From contig NZ_FOTS01000016.1 of assembly GCF_900114615.1 (NCBI RefSeq), forward strand, positions 1-64,000: a DNA stretch of 64,000 nt, given 5' to 3'. Source of the DNA: Pelosinus propionicus DSM 13327. Lineage in GTDB: Bacteria; Bacillota; Negativicutes; DSM-13327. Within the stretch, counting starts at the first letter, position 1. Each line of letters starts with the position of its first letter. Under the pieces are notes generated by a model. The model was not told where the DNA came from and did no database searches. It saw nothing but the letters and a program-made list of their open reading frames with translations. The position numbers were made by a program, and so were the translations under genes. Of the stretch, positions 17,535 to 26,776 are shown one piece after another.

Positions 17535-18398
17535 ATGGTAGATTTACATATACACACAGCCGCGAGTGCCGATGGGGAATATTCCCCAAAAGAAATAATC
17601 CAATTAGCAAAGGCTAATCAGCTTCAGGCTATTGCAATAACGGATCACGATGCAGTTTCTAATGTTGAAGAAGCAATATATTGGGGCATACATTGTGGAA
17701 TTGAAGTCATACCTGGCTGCGAATTTTCGACTATATATAAAGAAAAATGGCTTCATGTTCTAGGGTATTTCATTGATTATAATGATCCAGACATAGCGCA
17801 TTGGTGTGAAACAATTAAAAAAGGAAGAATGGAAAACGTTGATGCGCAGATTGCTAGACTACGTGAGGCGGGATTTTATTTAGATAAGGAAAAGGTATTG
17901 GAGGATAGCCCGCAGCCCATGCCAATTTGTTATAGCCGGGCTATTTTTCTTGATGACCGAAATAACCACAATCCGCTTGTGAATCAGTACAGATTTCAGG
18001 AAAACCATATGTTAAGATTTTGTACTGACTGGATCGTTACTGGTCGGCCGTATAATGCTCCTCAATACATTCCAGTGGTGCAAGATGTTATTCGTCTTAT
18101 CGTACAGAGCGGAGGTGTTCCTATTCTGGCACATCCGGCTGCTACTCTCAGTATTTCTGATAATTCCTTGCTTCGTGATCTCTTAGGATTCGGACTTATG
18201 GGCATTGAGGCTTTCACTACTTGGCATACGAAAGAACAGGAAGATCATTATTTTCAGTTTTGCCGGAAGAACGAGATCGTTGCTACATGTGGTAGCGATT
18301 TTCATGGAAAAAATAAACCCAATATTCGTATTGGACAGGTAAGAAACAACCGTTACGAGGTAGTTGAACTCTTAAAGGGTTTGAGCCGTGGTAAGTGA
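17535..18398 (+). CDS. PHP-domain phosphoesterase (TrpH/YciV-like)
   Basis: A 287-residue PHP-family metal-dependent phosphoesterase. Metal ligands visible in order are HIHT, TDHD, the E of GCEFST, AHPA and CGSDFHG. These match the RNase AM / 3',5'-nucleotide phosphatase group (TrpH/YciV). The insert between about 85 and 165 is longer than in short homologs. GGAG precedes the ATG. It follows the radical SAM gene closely. A role in nucleotide or RNA 5'-end turnover is the family's known function; it is not proven here. Confidence 0.85.
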   Translation: MVDLHIHTAASADGEYSPKEIIQLAKANQLQAIAITDHDAVSNVEEAIYWGIHCGIEVIPGCEFSTIYKEKWLHVLGYFIDYNDPDIAHWCETIKKGRMENVDAQIARLREAGFYLDKEKVLEDSPQPMPICYSRAIFLDDRNNHNPLVNQYRFQENHMLRFCTDWIVTGRPYNAPQYIPVVQDVIRLIVQSGGVPILAHPAATLSISDNSLLRDLLGFGLMGIEAFTTWHTKEQEDHYFQFCRKNEIVATCGSDFHGKNKPNIRIGQVRNNRYEVVELLKGLSRGK

Positions 18399-18579
18399 TT
18401 TTTTCTTTTCTTATATCTCTAAATTACTAATGGATTGGTGACAATGATGATGTGGTTGAACATAGAATGATTCTAAAAGGGTACTTGCCTATTTGGGAAA
18501 TCAACGTATGAACAGCTTGACATTATTCTCAGTCTTTGATACAATTTTCGAAATTAATATGCATTACATCGGTTGGACA

Positions 18580-18652
18580 GGAAACTGTTTTCAAGTCGTC
18601 TGGGTCACTCAGGGGGGAGGGCCCAGACTTCTTGAAAACAGTTTCCTTTTTT
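18580..18652 (+). terminator. Strong intrinsic terminator
   Basis: GGAAACTGTTTTCAAG (18580-18595) pairs with CTTGAAAACAGTTTCC (18631-18646), with an inner GTCTGGG/CCCAGAC stem, followed by six T residues. It probably ends the radical SAM-PHP transcript. The rest of 18399-18739 shows nothing further. Confidence 0.8.
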
Positions 18653-18739
18653 GTATGCGAAATAGGGTGCTTTTGGGCCGTGTTAATTAAGAATGTATAA
18701 AAGGGATGTGATAAGTTAGTAAATAAAAGGAGCGTTTAT

Positions 18740-18778
18740 ATGGCAAGAATAAAGGCAGAGATAACTGAGCCAGGATAA
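18740..18778 (+). CDS. 12-codon leader ORF before the antiporter
   Basis: ATG 18740 has AAGGAG eight bases upstream and encodes MARIKAEITEPG before TAA. The antiporter ATG follows six bases after the stop. Since the antiporter itself has a poor ribosome site, this minicistron may couple its translation. Confidence 0.35.
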   Translation: MARIKAEITEPG

Positions 18779-18783
18779 TCTGC

Positions 18784-19962
18784 ATGGATGTGATAGGGAA
18801 AGGTGTGATAGCAGTGTTTTTATTTTTACAAATATTGATCATTTTACTAGCAACCAAATTAGGGGGGGCACTAAGTGTTAAACTAGGGCAGCCATCAGTA
18901 TTGGGGAAACTTGTTAGCGGCATTATCATCGGGCCAGCAGTCTTGGGATGGATTAATCCCTCTGAGATGATTTCGCAGATCAGCGAGATTGGCGTTTTAC
19001 TTTTAATGTTCATTGCTGGTTTGGAAACCGATATTAAGGCGCTTAATCAAAATCGTAATTCGTCTATTGCGGTTGCGGTAGGCGGAATTGCTGCGCCATT
19101 GCTCTTTGGATATCTGGGAGGTTTACTAATAGACTTGGAACAAAGCCATGCATTGTTTTTGGGTTTACTATTTTCGGCTACCTCCGTAAGTATTTCTGCT
19201 CAGACGCTCAAAGAACTAGGGCTGCTAAAAAGCCACGAAGGGACAACCATATTGGGGGCAGCTGTACTGGATGATATTTTAGTTGTTATCCTGTTAGCGG
19301 TTATGATGAGTCTGCTCACGACAGAGCAAATTAGTCTCAGCTTAATTATCGGTAAGAAAATTTTATTTTTTACAGCAATCGCTTTGCTTGGCTGGAAAGG
19401 TGTACCATGGGTATTGAGAGTAGCAGCCCCTCTGCGGGTATCGGAAACAATTACCAGCGCAGCACTAATCATTTGCTTCTTTTTTGCCTATCTGGCTGAA
19501 GCACTTGGGGTGGCTGGGATTATTGGAGCATTTGCTGCTGGTATAGCGATCTCGCATACTAAATATAAACATGAAGTCGAGACTAAAATCCAACCAATTG
19601 CTTATGCTTTTTTTGTCCCAGTGTTTTTTGTTAGTATTGGGCTTTCTGTTTCCTTTGCTGGAACAGGCAGCCAAGTTTGGATGATTGTCGGTCTTACAGT
19701 TGTTGCTATTTTAACCAAACTGTTAGGTTCGGGATTAGGGGCAAGATTAACTGGCTTTGGAAATAGATCATCCCTCGGAATTGGAGCGGGCATGGTATCA
19801 CGGGGGGAAGTTGCACTTATTTTGGCAGCGATTGGCCTAGAGGCTGATTTACTGCAGTCAAAATACTTTACTGCAATTGTTGTCGTCGTTATTCTTACCA
19901 CTCTGGTAACACCACCTATGTTAAAAGGACTGTTTGCTAAAAAAGAAATGGTGCAAAAGTGA
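18784..19962 (+). CDS. Cation:proton antiporter (CPA2 family)
   Basis: A 392-residue protein with about twelve membrane segments. It contains the Na+/H+ exchanger domain of CPA2/KefB-type carriers: GQPSVLGKLVSGIIIGPAVLG near the N-terminus, LLFSATSVSISAQTL and the paired acids in AAVLDDILVVILLA, then GAGMVSRGEVALI. There is no C-terminal TrkA-N domain, so it is a short antiporter unlike full KefB/C. The first ATG lacks a good ribosome site and follows a 12-codon minicistron; a GTG start slightly downstream is possible. The exchanged ion (Na+ or K+) cannot be read. Confidence 0.88.
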   Translation: MDVIGKGVIAVFLFLQILIILLATKLGGALSVKLGQPSVLGKLVSGIIIGPAVLGWINPSEMISQISEIGVLLLMFIAGLETDIKALNQNRNSSIAVAVGGIAAPLLFGYLGGLLIDLEQSHALFLGLLFSATSVSISAQTLKELGLLKSHEGTTILGAAVLDDILVVILLAVMMSLLTTEQISLSLIIGKKILFFTAIALLGWKGVPWVLRVAAPLRVSETITSAALIICFFFAYLAEALGVAGIIGAFAAGIAISHTKYKHEVETKIQPIAYAFFVPVFFVSIGLSVSFAGTGSQVWMIVGLTVVAILTKLLGSGLGARLTGFGNRSSLGIGAGMVSRGEVALILAAIGLEADLLQSKYFTAIVVVVILTTLVTPPMLKGLFAKKEMVQK

Positions 19963-20036
19963 TTAAACGAGGAGGGCATTTATTAATAGAGAATGTAGCT
20001 GCGATGCTTGCCACAGTCCGTTGTAAAGGCAAAAAA

Positions 20037-20160
20037 AATCCGCTGATGGTGTGGTCATCGATACATGGGTAAGACGTTTTCTAGTATAGCCATTAGCAGT
20101 AAGATCGATCCTATGTCCCCTTGTCCACCCCAAAAGGGCTCGCATAAGCGAGTCTTTTTT
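20037..20160 (+). terminator. Terminator after the antiporter region
   Basis: GGCTCGC-ATAA-GCGAGTC (20137-20154) followed by six T residues is a standard intrinsic terminator. The stretch before it (19963-20136) holds no recognisable gene. Confidence 0.7.
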
Positions 20161-20175
20161 CTTTTCTATATGACG

Positions 20176-20264
20176 AACTCCTGCAAAGCAGCTTAGCCTT
20201 GCAGGAATTTTGTATTTTAATAGTAAATAGAGTAGAAATATGGAATACTGCTTTTCAAAAGAAA
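20176..20264 (+). repeat. Dispersed intergenic hairpin repeat, copy 3
   Basis: TCCTGCAAAG and CCTTGCAGGA flank the loop CAGCTTAG and are followed by ATTTTGTATTTTAATAG and 50 more bases shared with copy 2. It lies between the antiporter terminator and the diguanylate cyclase gene. Confidence 0.75.
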
Positions 20265-20402
20265 ATTATGTTACAGTATTAATGACATGAGACAAAAGAT
20301 AGGAGTAACTTAAAAGAAGCGTCCCTGTGATTTGAAGAGATTTTAAGCCAAATGAGTATTTACGATAGTATTTGCGAACGTACCGACGAGGGAGGATTTA
20401 CA

Positions 20403-21836
20403 ATGAAGGTCACTGCTAGGCCAGATGATAAATCGGATCGCGCGAACAGGCTGCATGTTGTTATTGCTGAGTTGTTGTCAGCTATAATAGATTCAACGGT
20501 TTCCTTTAACGAGATGTATCAGATTGTTTTAGATAAAGCACGTGAGCTGACGGAAAGTAAGCATGGTTTTGTTTCTTCGATTGAAAAAAAGACTAAAGCA
20601 CATGTCAGTAATACACTGACTCAAATGCGGGATGAAGGATGTACCATTAATGCTGCCTTTTATTCTTTGCCAGAAGGACCCCATAAGCTTTATAACAGTC
20701 TATGGGGACATTCTCTCAACGTCCGGGAGTGTTTTTTTACTAACAATCCTTCGTCTCATGCGGCAGCAACAGGAATGCCGCCCGGTCATGTACCTCTGAA
20801 AAATTTCCTGTCGGTGCCTATCATATTTGGAGATGAAATCTTAGGGCAGATTGCACTTGCCAATTCAGTGCGTGAATATACGGAAGAAGATCTTAAGGAA
20901 ATAAAGCGTTTGGGAGAAGTATACGCAATAGTGCTGCACAATCGACAGCAAGAAAGCGAGCTGCGGCGAAGTGAGGAGCAATTCCGCTCAATGGTAGAGA
21001 TAGCACCTTTTCCTATGCTTGTTACTAAAAGAGAGCTGAATAGTACTATTTTGTACGGAAATCTAAGAGCAGCAGAACTTTTTAAGGTTTCACAGGGAGC
21101 ATTGATAGGAAGTGCTGTTGCCGATTATAACCAAAAACAGGAAGAATGGATATCAATTCTGGACGAAATAGAGAAAAACGGATGTGCATTGGATAAAGAA
21201 ATGCAATTTTACGATGTTCGTGGCAAGGCATGCTGGGTACTGCTTTTTGCCGTAAAGGCCATCTGGTTTGGCAGTGAAGCGCTGATGATCACAATTAATG
21301 ATATTACTGACCGCAAAAATATGGAAGAAACACTGAGACAGTTAGCGACGGTAGATTATTTGACAGGAATTTGGAATCGTCGCTGCATTATGGATATGGG
21401 TAATAAAGAATTTGAACGTTCCTTGCGTTATAAGACCCGTATGAGTGTCATAATTTTTGATCTTGACCATTTTAAACTTGTGAATGACAAGTTTGGACAC
21501 AATATTGGCGATCGGGTCTTAGAAGGGACTGCCAAAGTAGTAACAAATGAGCTAAGGGGGATCGATATCTTTGGACGATACGGTGGAGAGGAATTTGCTA
21601 TCATTTTCCCGGAGATATCGCTAAAAGAAGCGGCTAAAGTTGCAGAAAGACTGCGACAGGCTATAGAAAGATACCAGTATGTACTGGAGGATTCAAGTAC
21701 GCTGATGGTTACCGCCAGTTTTGGAATCAGTGAGGTCATTGACAGCGACAGGACATTTGAGGAGATTTTGACTAGGGCCGATTCTGCTTTGTATAAAGCG
21801 AAAGCATTGGGCCGTAATCGGATACACTGCAGCTAG
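20403..21836 (+). CDS. Diguanylate cyclase with GAF and PAS sensor domains
   Basis: A 477-residue soluble signalling protein. Residues of about 15-185 form a GAF domain, about 195-310 a PAS domain, and the last 160 a GGDEF domain with the active signature RYGGEEF. The inhibitory I-site RGID stands five residues before GGEEF, so product inhibition by c-di-GMP is expected. No transmembrane segment or EAL domain is present. GGGAGG precedes ATG 20403 by seven bases; the ORF opens at 20352 without support. It appears monocistronic, with its own terminator at 21861. c-di-GMP usually governs motility and surface attachment, which would fit the adhesin in this window only by inference. Confidence 0.9.
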   Translation: MKVTARPDDKSDRANRLHVVIAELLSAIIDSTVSFNEMYQIVLDKARELTESKHGFVSSIEKKTKAHVSNTLTQMRDEGCTINAAFYSLPEGPHKLYNSLWGHSLNVRECFFTNNPSSHAAATGMPPGHVPLKNFLSVPIIFGDEILGQIALANSVREYTEEDLKEIKRLGEVYAIVLHNRQQESELRRSEEQFRSMVEIAPFPMLVTKRELNSTILYGNLRAAELFKVSQGALIGSAVADYNQKQEEWISILDEIEKNGCALDKEMQFYDVRGKACWVLLFAVKAIWFGSEALMITINDITDRKNMEETLRQLATVDYLTGIWNRRCIMDMGNKEFERSLRYKTRMSVIIFDLDHFKLVNDKFGHNIGDRVLEGTAKVVTNELRGIDIFGRYGGEEFAIIFPEISLKEAAKVAERLRQAIERYQYVLEDSSTLMVTASFGISEVIDSDRTFEEILTRADSALYKAKALGRNRIHCS

Positions 21837-21860
21837 AATGAGTCAAAGGGAAGTCTTGAG

Positions 21861-21889
21861 CGACAGGCAATTCATTGCCTGTCGTTTTT
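21861..21889 (+). terminator. Intrinsic terminator after the diguanylate cyclase
   Basis: CGACAGGCAAT and ATTGCCTGTCG pair over a two-base loop and are followed by TTTTT. Confidence 0.85.
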
Positions 21890-22030
21890 GGCTTTCATAA
21901 TGCTGTTGGGTTTTCATGCTAATTTCAGAATCATCGGTTAAACTTATCTTCAAGCAATTTAAATAGTTTATATTCAAAAGCAGGGGATAATCCCAGCGGA
22001 TCCTATCGGATTTCTAGGGATGGAAATTAA

Positions 22031-22201
22031 AATATAAACCGGTTTCTTGCAGGGCAAGTTAAGGTGTTCATTACTGGATCAATCCATTGGGGTTATCAAT
22101 GGCAGGAAGAAATGGAGGCTCGAAAATGCAAACTTCAGTTAATACATTACAGTGAGATCGGAAATATTGATGGACGATCTATCAAGTTATTTAAACAGTA
22201 A
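22031..22201 (+). pseudogene. Possible gene fragment upstream of the DedA gene
   Basis: A 56-codon open stretch reads ...VKVFITGSIHWGYQWQEEM... and ends at a TAA that overlaps the DedA ribosome site. Its amino acid usage is protein-like, but it lacks a start with a ribosome site, and I do not recognise it. It may be the tail of a deleted gene. The remainder of 21890-22212 shows nothing else. Confidence 0.3.
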
Positions 22202-22212
22202 GGAGAATTATT

Positions 22213-22920
22213 ATGGAGTTTATCATTCAATATTTTAATCATTATGGGACTGTCGGTCTGTTTATCATTGCTTTGGCGGAATCTATATTTTCTCCAATAC
22301 TGCCAGACCTTTTACTAATTCCGATGGCAATTGCAAATCCGCAAAACGCTATTTATTATGGCATGGTAGCTACAATAGCCTCTGTGCTTGGCGGATTGAT
22401 CGGCTATGCAGTTGGAAAAACATGGGGACTTCCTGTGATCAAGCGCTTCGTTCCATTACACTATATTCAGCAGATGCGGCTGTTAGCTGATAAACACGGA
22501 GCCTGGGCGGTATATGTCGGCGCTTTGTTACCGATACCCTACAAAGTGATTACACTGACCTCCGGCATGTTTCGCATCAGACTCTCCATTTTTATCTTGG
22601 CGTCCGTTGTAGGCAGGGCCAAGAGATTCTTACTGGAAGGCGTCCTGATTTACTATTTTGGGCCCAAAACCATTGCAATCTTGGAAAAAGTAACTTCCGC
22701 GACAACTGTTGCATTAGTGATCTTTGCCTGTATTGCCGGGGTAATACTTTTCATTAAGTTCGTAAAAACAGATCGTATTGTAAGTGGTGCAGCTTCAATG
22801 AAACAGAGCACCTCTGATTTGTCCCTCGAAGAATCAAATGGCGAAGGCAGCGCGGATGCGTCATCACAGAAATGTATTCGGATAAAAGAACATCCAGAAC
22901 ACATGGGAAAGGAACACTGA
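22213..22920 (+). CDS. DedA/VTT-domain membrane protein (YqaA type)
   Basis: A 235-residue protein with about five membrane segments and the VTT (SNARE-associated) domain: ALAESIFSPILPDLLLIPMA, the GGLIGYAVGKTWG segment and the P-x-P-x-K motif in LLPIPYKVITLTSGMFR. Members of the wider DedA superfamily flip polyprenyl phosphates or phospholipids. The charged C-terminal 45 residues are not conserved. AAGGAG stands six bases before the ATG. A terminator-like hairpin follows at 22976-23003. The nearby UppP gene makes a lipid-carrier role plausible. Confidence 0.85.
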   Translation: MEFIIQYFNHYGTVGLFIIALAESIFSPILPDLLLIPMAIANPQNAIYYGMVATIASVLGGLIGYAVGKTWGLPVIKRFVPLHYIQQMRLLADKHGAWAVYVGALLPIPYKVITLTSGMFRIRLSIFILASVVGRAKRFLLEGVLIYYFGPKTIAILEKVTSATTVALVIFACIAGVILFIKFVKTDRIVSGAASMKQSTSDLSLEESNGEGSADASSQKCIRIKEHPEHMGKEH

Positions 22921-22975
22921 TGAACGGCAGAATCAAAAAGGGAAAATATTGCATAGACAGTGACAGGAAAAAGGC

Positions 22976-23009
22976 GCATCCATTCTTTGATTAAGATGGA
23001 TGCTTCTTT
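22976..23009 (+). terminator. Terminator after the DedA gene
   Basis: GCATCCAT (22976-22983) and ATGGATGC (22996-23003) form a stem followed by TTCTTT. Confidence 0.6.
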
Positions 23010-23151
23010 AAATTAATTACTTACGGTCTTTTTTTCATAGTATTTTCAGATTGACTTGTTACACTCATTCTGACAAATTAGACAAACATATCCTAGGCGT
23101 AGCCTTGACCCAATAATGGTGTTGCTTATGCTGGATAGGGAGGAGATCTGG

Positions 23152-23844
23152 GTGAACGTATTACTTGCTGAAGATGATGTTAAGCTGGGTAAACTGATTA
23201 AACATCTTCTGGAAAGAAATGAAATTCATGTTGACTGGGTAGTAAGCGGTGATATGGCGCTGGAGTCTGCTCTTTATGGTTCGTATGACGTGATTATTCT
23301 GGATTGGATGATGCCTGGGCAACTTGGCATTGCCGTCTGTGATCAGCTGCGTAAGCGCGGATATCAGGGAGCTGTTTTAATGCTGACAGCAAAAGACGCC
23401 CTTGATGACCGGGTACTGGGGCTGGATACGGGAGCCGATGATTATTTTGTCAAGCCCTTTGAATTTGCAGAACTGCTGGCTCGGCTTCGCGCCCTGGCAC
23501 GGCGAAGCCGAGTGAGCTTAATGGAGAATATCCTGCAAGTTGGAAATATAGTCCTTAATGGCTCAACACATTGTGTACAGCGGGGCGATACTGAAATACA
23601 GCTTACCAGCCGCGAATTTCAGCTGCTTGATCTGTTGGTCCGCAATCAGGAACGTATAATCCCACGGGAAGTTATCTTTGAGCGAATCTGGAGGTTAAAA
23701 ACCGAGGTGTCCTCGAATAATCTAGATGCTTATGTACGGTTACTGCGGCGCAAGCTAAGTCCATTTGGGGATGCAATCGTCATACAAACTGTCCGTGGCG
23801 TTGGCTATAGGCTGGAGGTTCAAAATGTTTGCGAAAATTCGTAA
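23152..23844 (+). CDS. OmpR-family response regulator
   Basis: A 230-residue two-domain regulator. The receiver domain has the acidic pair ED at residues 7-8, the phosphoacceptor D in VIILDWMMPG, and the conserved T/K in MLTAKD and FVKPFE. The C-terminal winged helix has LTSREFQLLDLLVRN and VQTVRGVGYRLE-like IQTVRGVGYRLE. It starts at GTG 23152 with AGGAGG nine bases upstream; the ORF opens at 23116 without support. It overlaps the sensor kinase start by 20 bases, so the pair is cotranscribed. The target genes are probably the following envelope-related cluster (inference). Confidence 0.92.
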   Translation: MNVLLAEDDVKLGKLIKHLLERNEIHVDWVVSGDMALESALYGSYDVIILDWMMPGQLGIAVCDQLRKRGYQGAVLMLTAKDALDDRVLGLDTGADDYFVKPFEFAELLARLRALARRSRVSLMENILQVGNIVLNGSTHCVQRGDTEIQLTSREFQLLDLLVRNQERIIPREVIFERIWRLKTEVSSNNLDAYVRLLRRKLSPFGDAIVIQTVRGVGYRLEVQNVCENS

Positions 23845-25120
23845 CGAGTTGACTCTACGCTATGCAATCGTCATGATGTTAATGATGATGGCTTTTATTG
23901 TTGTAAGCTCTACAGGATTGCTTTGGATTCTTTATCAGGAAGAACAGCAGGACTTGCGGTCTTTTACAGAAGAAGAGGCCAGAGAGCAAGCGGAAATGTA
24001 TAAAGAGAAAACCATCTTCTTTCAGCTGCCGCCGAAGGAAACTGAGGATGTAGATCATGGTGCTAAGATCTTTTATTATGTTTTTGATATAAGCAGGCAA
24101 ATAGTTGCTACCGAGGAACCATCACAGTTAATTCGCACGGGTGTGTTGCGCATTATCCACAACTGGGACGCATCGGATGGAGAAGTTAAACTGAAGAAAT
24201 TTCTTCTTCCTAATGGAGACAGAGCGGTAGTCATGTTATGCAGCATGAAAATATATGACGGCTCTCAAGTGCTGGGCACCATTTATGTGGGAGAAGATAT
24301 CAGTGCGTATTATCACATGTTAAAAATGTTATTGATCATGATGGTGATCATTTCGATTACCTTTTTGATCATCGCTGCTTTTGCGGGGCATTCATTGGCA
24401 GGTAAGGCAATGATTCCCATTAAACAAGCTTTTTCTCGGCAGCGTGAGTTTGTCGCCGATGCCTCACATGAACTGCGTACCCCCCTTAGCATTCTCCAAA
24501 CTTCAGTAGAGGTAGTGCAGACTGATAATGACCAAAAGTTATCAGCATTCTCCATTCAGGTGCTTGATGACATGAAAAGTGAAATTCGCAGGATGACTAG
24601 ACTAGTAACTGACTTACTAACTCTTGCAAGGGCTGATGCTGGAGCAACTAATATTATAAAGGAGAAATTCGATCTGGCTGCCACGGCAGAACCGCTGATT
24701 CGTTCAGTACAGCCGTTAGCGATGGTGAAGGAGATTCATTTGGAAATGAGCGGTGATGAAACGATTCCCATTATGGCTGATCGTGAAAAAATAAGCCAAC
24801 TGCTCTTAATTCTGGTTGATAATGCAATTAAATATACTCCTAAAGGCGGCAGAGTGGAGGTTTCGCTCACAAGAACAGTAACTCCAAAAACAATGGTTAC
24901 GATTGCCGTGCACGATACGGGGGAAGGAATATCAGAAAATGAGCGAAAGCTTATTTTTGAACGCTTTTACCGTGTGAATAAGGTAAGGTCACGTGAAGAG
25001 GGCGGTACTGGCCTTGGACTGTCTATAGCCAAATGGATAGTGGATGCCCATGGTGGTAAAATAAAAGTGGAAAACACTCCAGGAATAGGGAGCTCCTTTA
25101 TTATTCATTTACCTCTGTAA
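23825..25120 (+). CDS. Sensor histidine kinase
   Basis: A 431-residue membrane kinase. One membrane segment lies near residues 13-35, an extracytoplasmic sensor region follows to about 155, and a second membrane segment spans about 160-182. HisKA contains the phosphorylated His in VADASHELRTPLS, the N-box is LVDNAIKYTPKGG, and the G-boxes are HDTGEGI and GGTGLGLSIAKW. There is no clear HAMP domain. The start is ATG 23825 after GGAGGTTCAAA, inside the end of the response regulator gene; the ORF opens at 23765 in error. The sensed signal is unknown. Confidence 0.9.
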   Translation: MFAKIRNELTLRYAIVMMLMMMAFIVVSSTGLLWILYQEEQQDLRSFTEEEAREQAEMYKEKTIFFQLPPKETEDVDHGAKIFYYVFDISRQIVATEEPSQLIRTGVLRIIHNWDASDGEVKLKKFLLPNGDRAVVMLCSMKIYDGSQVLGTIYVGEDISAYYHMLKMLLIMMVIISITFLIIAAFAGHSLAGKAMIPIKQAFSRQREFVADASHELRTPLSILQTSVEVVQTDNDQKLSAFSIQVLDDMKSEIRRMTRLVTDLLTLARADAGATNIIKEKFDLAATAEPLIRSVQPLAMVKEIHLEMSGDETIPIMADREKISQLLLILVDNAIKYTPKGGRVEVSLTRTVTPKTMVTIAVHDTGEGISENERKLIFERFYRVNKVRSREEGGTGLGLSIAKWIVDAHGGKIKVENTPGIGSSFIIHLPL

Positions 25121-25270
25121 TAGATTCACCGGTTCTTTAGCCTTGGGTTAATAAATGAAGAGAGGGAATTATGATTGCTACCGATGGCGCCAACAAGAGA
25201 GACAGCAAAAGAATCTCTATATTGGCGCAATCTTAAAAAAACGATTGTAACATTGGTTGGAGGGATGCAC

Positions 25271-25702
25271 GTGGAAAATCTTTGGTTAGTATTCGGATTG
25301 CTATCTGCTATTATGGCTGCCATGGTAGCGATATTCGGCAAGATCGGCCTGCAATCGGTCGATGCCAATACCGCCACGGCGATCAGATCGGTCATAATGG
25401 CGGCATTTTTGATTTTAGTTGTTGTTTGTCAGGGAACCTTAAAGGAAATCCCGGCAATTATTGCCGACAAAAAAGCTATTACGTATATCGCTCTAAGTGG
25501 CGTTGCCGGGGCACTATCCTGGCTGTTTTATTTCTTGGCTCTCAAGTTCGGCAATGTATCTCAGGTTGCGCCCATCGACAAATTGAGCGTGGTGATCGCC
25601 ACAGTCATCGCTGTCACCTTATTGGGAGAAAAAATTAGTATGGTAGGCAGCGCTGGCGTGGCCTTAATTGCGCTAGGAGCGATACTCGTGGCGTTGGGGT
25701 AG
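25271..25702 (+). CDS. Small EamA-type membrane protein (half-size DMT)
   Basis: A 143-residue protein with about five hydrophobic helices, corresponding to a single EamA repeat. It begins VENLWLVFGLLSAIMAAMVAIFGK, and the C-terminal half has APIDKLSVVIATVIAVTLLGEK. Half-size DMT proteins work as dimers; some, like ArnE/ArnF, flip undecaprenyl-linked sugars. GGAGG lies seven bases before GTG 25271. The longer frame from 25175 adds a hydrophilic tail without support. It stands 38 bp before uppP, which supports a lipid-carrier context, but this is inference. Confidence 0.8.
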   Translation: MENLWLVFGLLSAIMAAMVAIFGKIGLQSVDANTATAIRSVIMAAFLILVVVCQGTLKEIPAIIADKKAITYIALSGVAGALSWLFYFLALKFGNVSQVAPIDKLSVVIATVIAVTLLGEKISMVGSAGVALIALGAILVALG

Positions 25703-25740
25703 TTTGAGAATATTGATTTAAAAAGGAGTATGATGTATAT

Positions 25741-26559
25741 ATGTTATGGTATATTGCGATTATCCTTGGGATTGTGCAAGGGATTGGTGAATTCTTACCC
25801 ATATCCAGTTCAGCACATTTGATTCTGACTCGTTGGTTTTTTGACTGGGATCCTATTATCAACCAGTTAGGAGGAAATATTGATATCGTGTTAGATGTGG
25901 CCCTCCACGTCGGAACACTGCTGTCAGTGCTTATCTATTTTTATCAAGACTGGCTTCAACTGCTAAGGAACGGTTTATCCACAGGGATTAAAACACGGGA
26001 GGGAAAAATGTTTTGGTATCTTGTGGCAGCTACTATTCCCGGCGGAATCGCAGGGCTTGCGTTGGAATCGACGATTGAGAATTTTGTTCGATCTCAGGTT
26101 TTGATCATTGCCGTAGGATTGGCGATTATGGGGATTATTCTTTACTATGTTGACAAGAAAGCGGAACAGATCGTCAGTTTTGAGGAAATCACCTTTAGGC
26201 AGGCAATTTTAATTGGTATAGCCCAGGCACTGGCTCTGTTTCCCGGAGTATCCCGTTCAGGTATTACTATGACTACAGGTCGATTATTGGGCTTTTCACG
26301 GGAAGCGGCAGCTAAGTTTTCTTTTTTGCTGGCCACACCGATTATCGCCGGTGCCGCACTAAAGCAGACGCCTGGCATCATTCATAATATTGCGAATCCG
26401 CTGTTTTTGGTTGGAACTCTCACATCGGCTGTAGTAGGTCTTATCAGTATCGGGTTTTTACTCAAATATCTTCAGAGAAACAATTTTGCTGTGTTTGCAA
26501 TATACCGATTAGCAATAGCAGCACTTGTCGTTATAGTCTATATGGTTCGTGGTGCCTAG
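25741..26559 (+). CDS. uppP: Undecaprenyl-diphosphatase
   Basis: A 272-residue polytopic membrane enzyme that recycles undecaprenyl pyrophosphate to the monophosphate carrier used for peptidoglycan and surface polysaccharides. Both family signatures are visible: GIVQGIGEFLPISSSAHLIL (with the catalytic glutamates and serines) and ALFPGVSRSGITMTTGRLLG. The length is normal, and loss of this enzyme usually raises bacitracin sensitivity. AAGGAG stands about twelve bases before the ATG. It probably forms an operon with the preceding small EamA gene. A stem of 16 bp follows at 26625-26662. Confidence 0.95.
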   Translation: MLWYIAIILGIVQGIGEFLPISSSAHLILTRWFFDWDPIINQLGGNIDIVLDVALHVGTLLSVLIYFYQDWLQLLRNGLSTGIKTREGKMFWYLVAATIPGGIAGLALESTIENFVRSQVLIIAVGLAIMGIILYYVDKKAEQIVSFEEITFRQAILIGIAQALALFPGVSRSGITMTTGRLLGFSREAAAKFSFLLATPIIAGAALKQTPGIIHNIANPLFLVGTLTSAVVGLISIGFLLKYLQRNNFAVFAIYRLAIAALVVIVYMVRGA

Positions 26560-26624
26560 GAAACTAGAACAAGAGCGATTGATAAAACAAAAGTAGGTTC
26601 GCTCCGTACAGAAATCATGCACAG

Positions 26625-26662
26625 GCCAAGCTTCCCATCTAGTTATAGATGGGAAGCTTGGC
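26625..26662. terminator. Terminator-like inverted repeat after uppP
   Basis: GCCAAGCTTCCCATCT and AGATGGGAAGCTTGGC are exact complements over a six-base loop. The following U-tract is weak (TTAATCT). Confidence 0.6.
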
Positions 26663-26776
26663 TTAATCTGCATAGCAGGAACCTGCTCCATTCTCCTCGT
26701 TAGCCGTGAATTTATTTTGATGAATATAGATTTTTGGGAAATAATACGATTATATCTATTTTGGCAGGTGAAGAAG

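Noticed and set aside
18493-18690. 65-codon plus-strand frame
   Set aside because: It runs through the terminator hairpin at 18580-18652 and has no family features.
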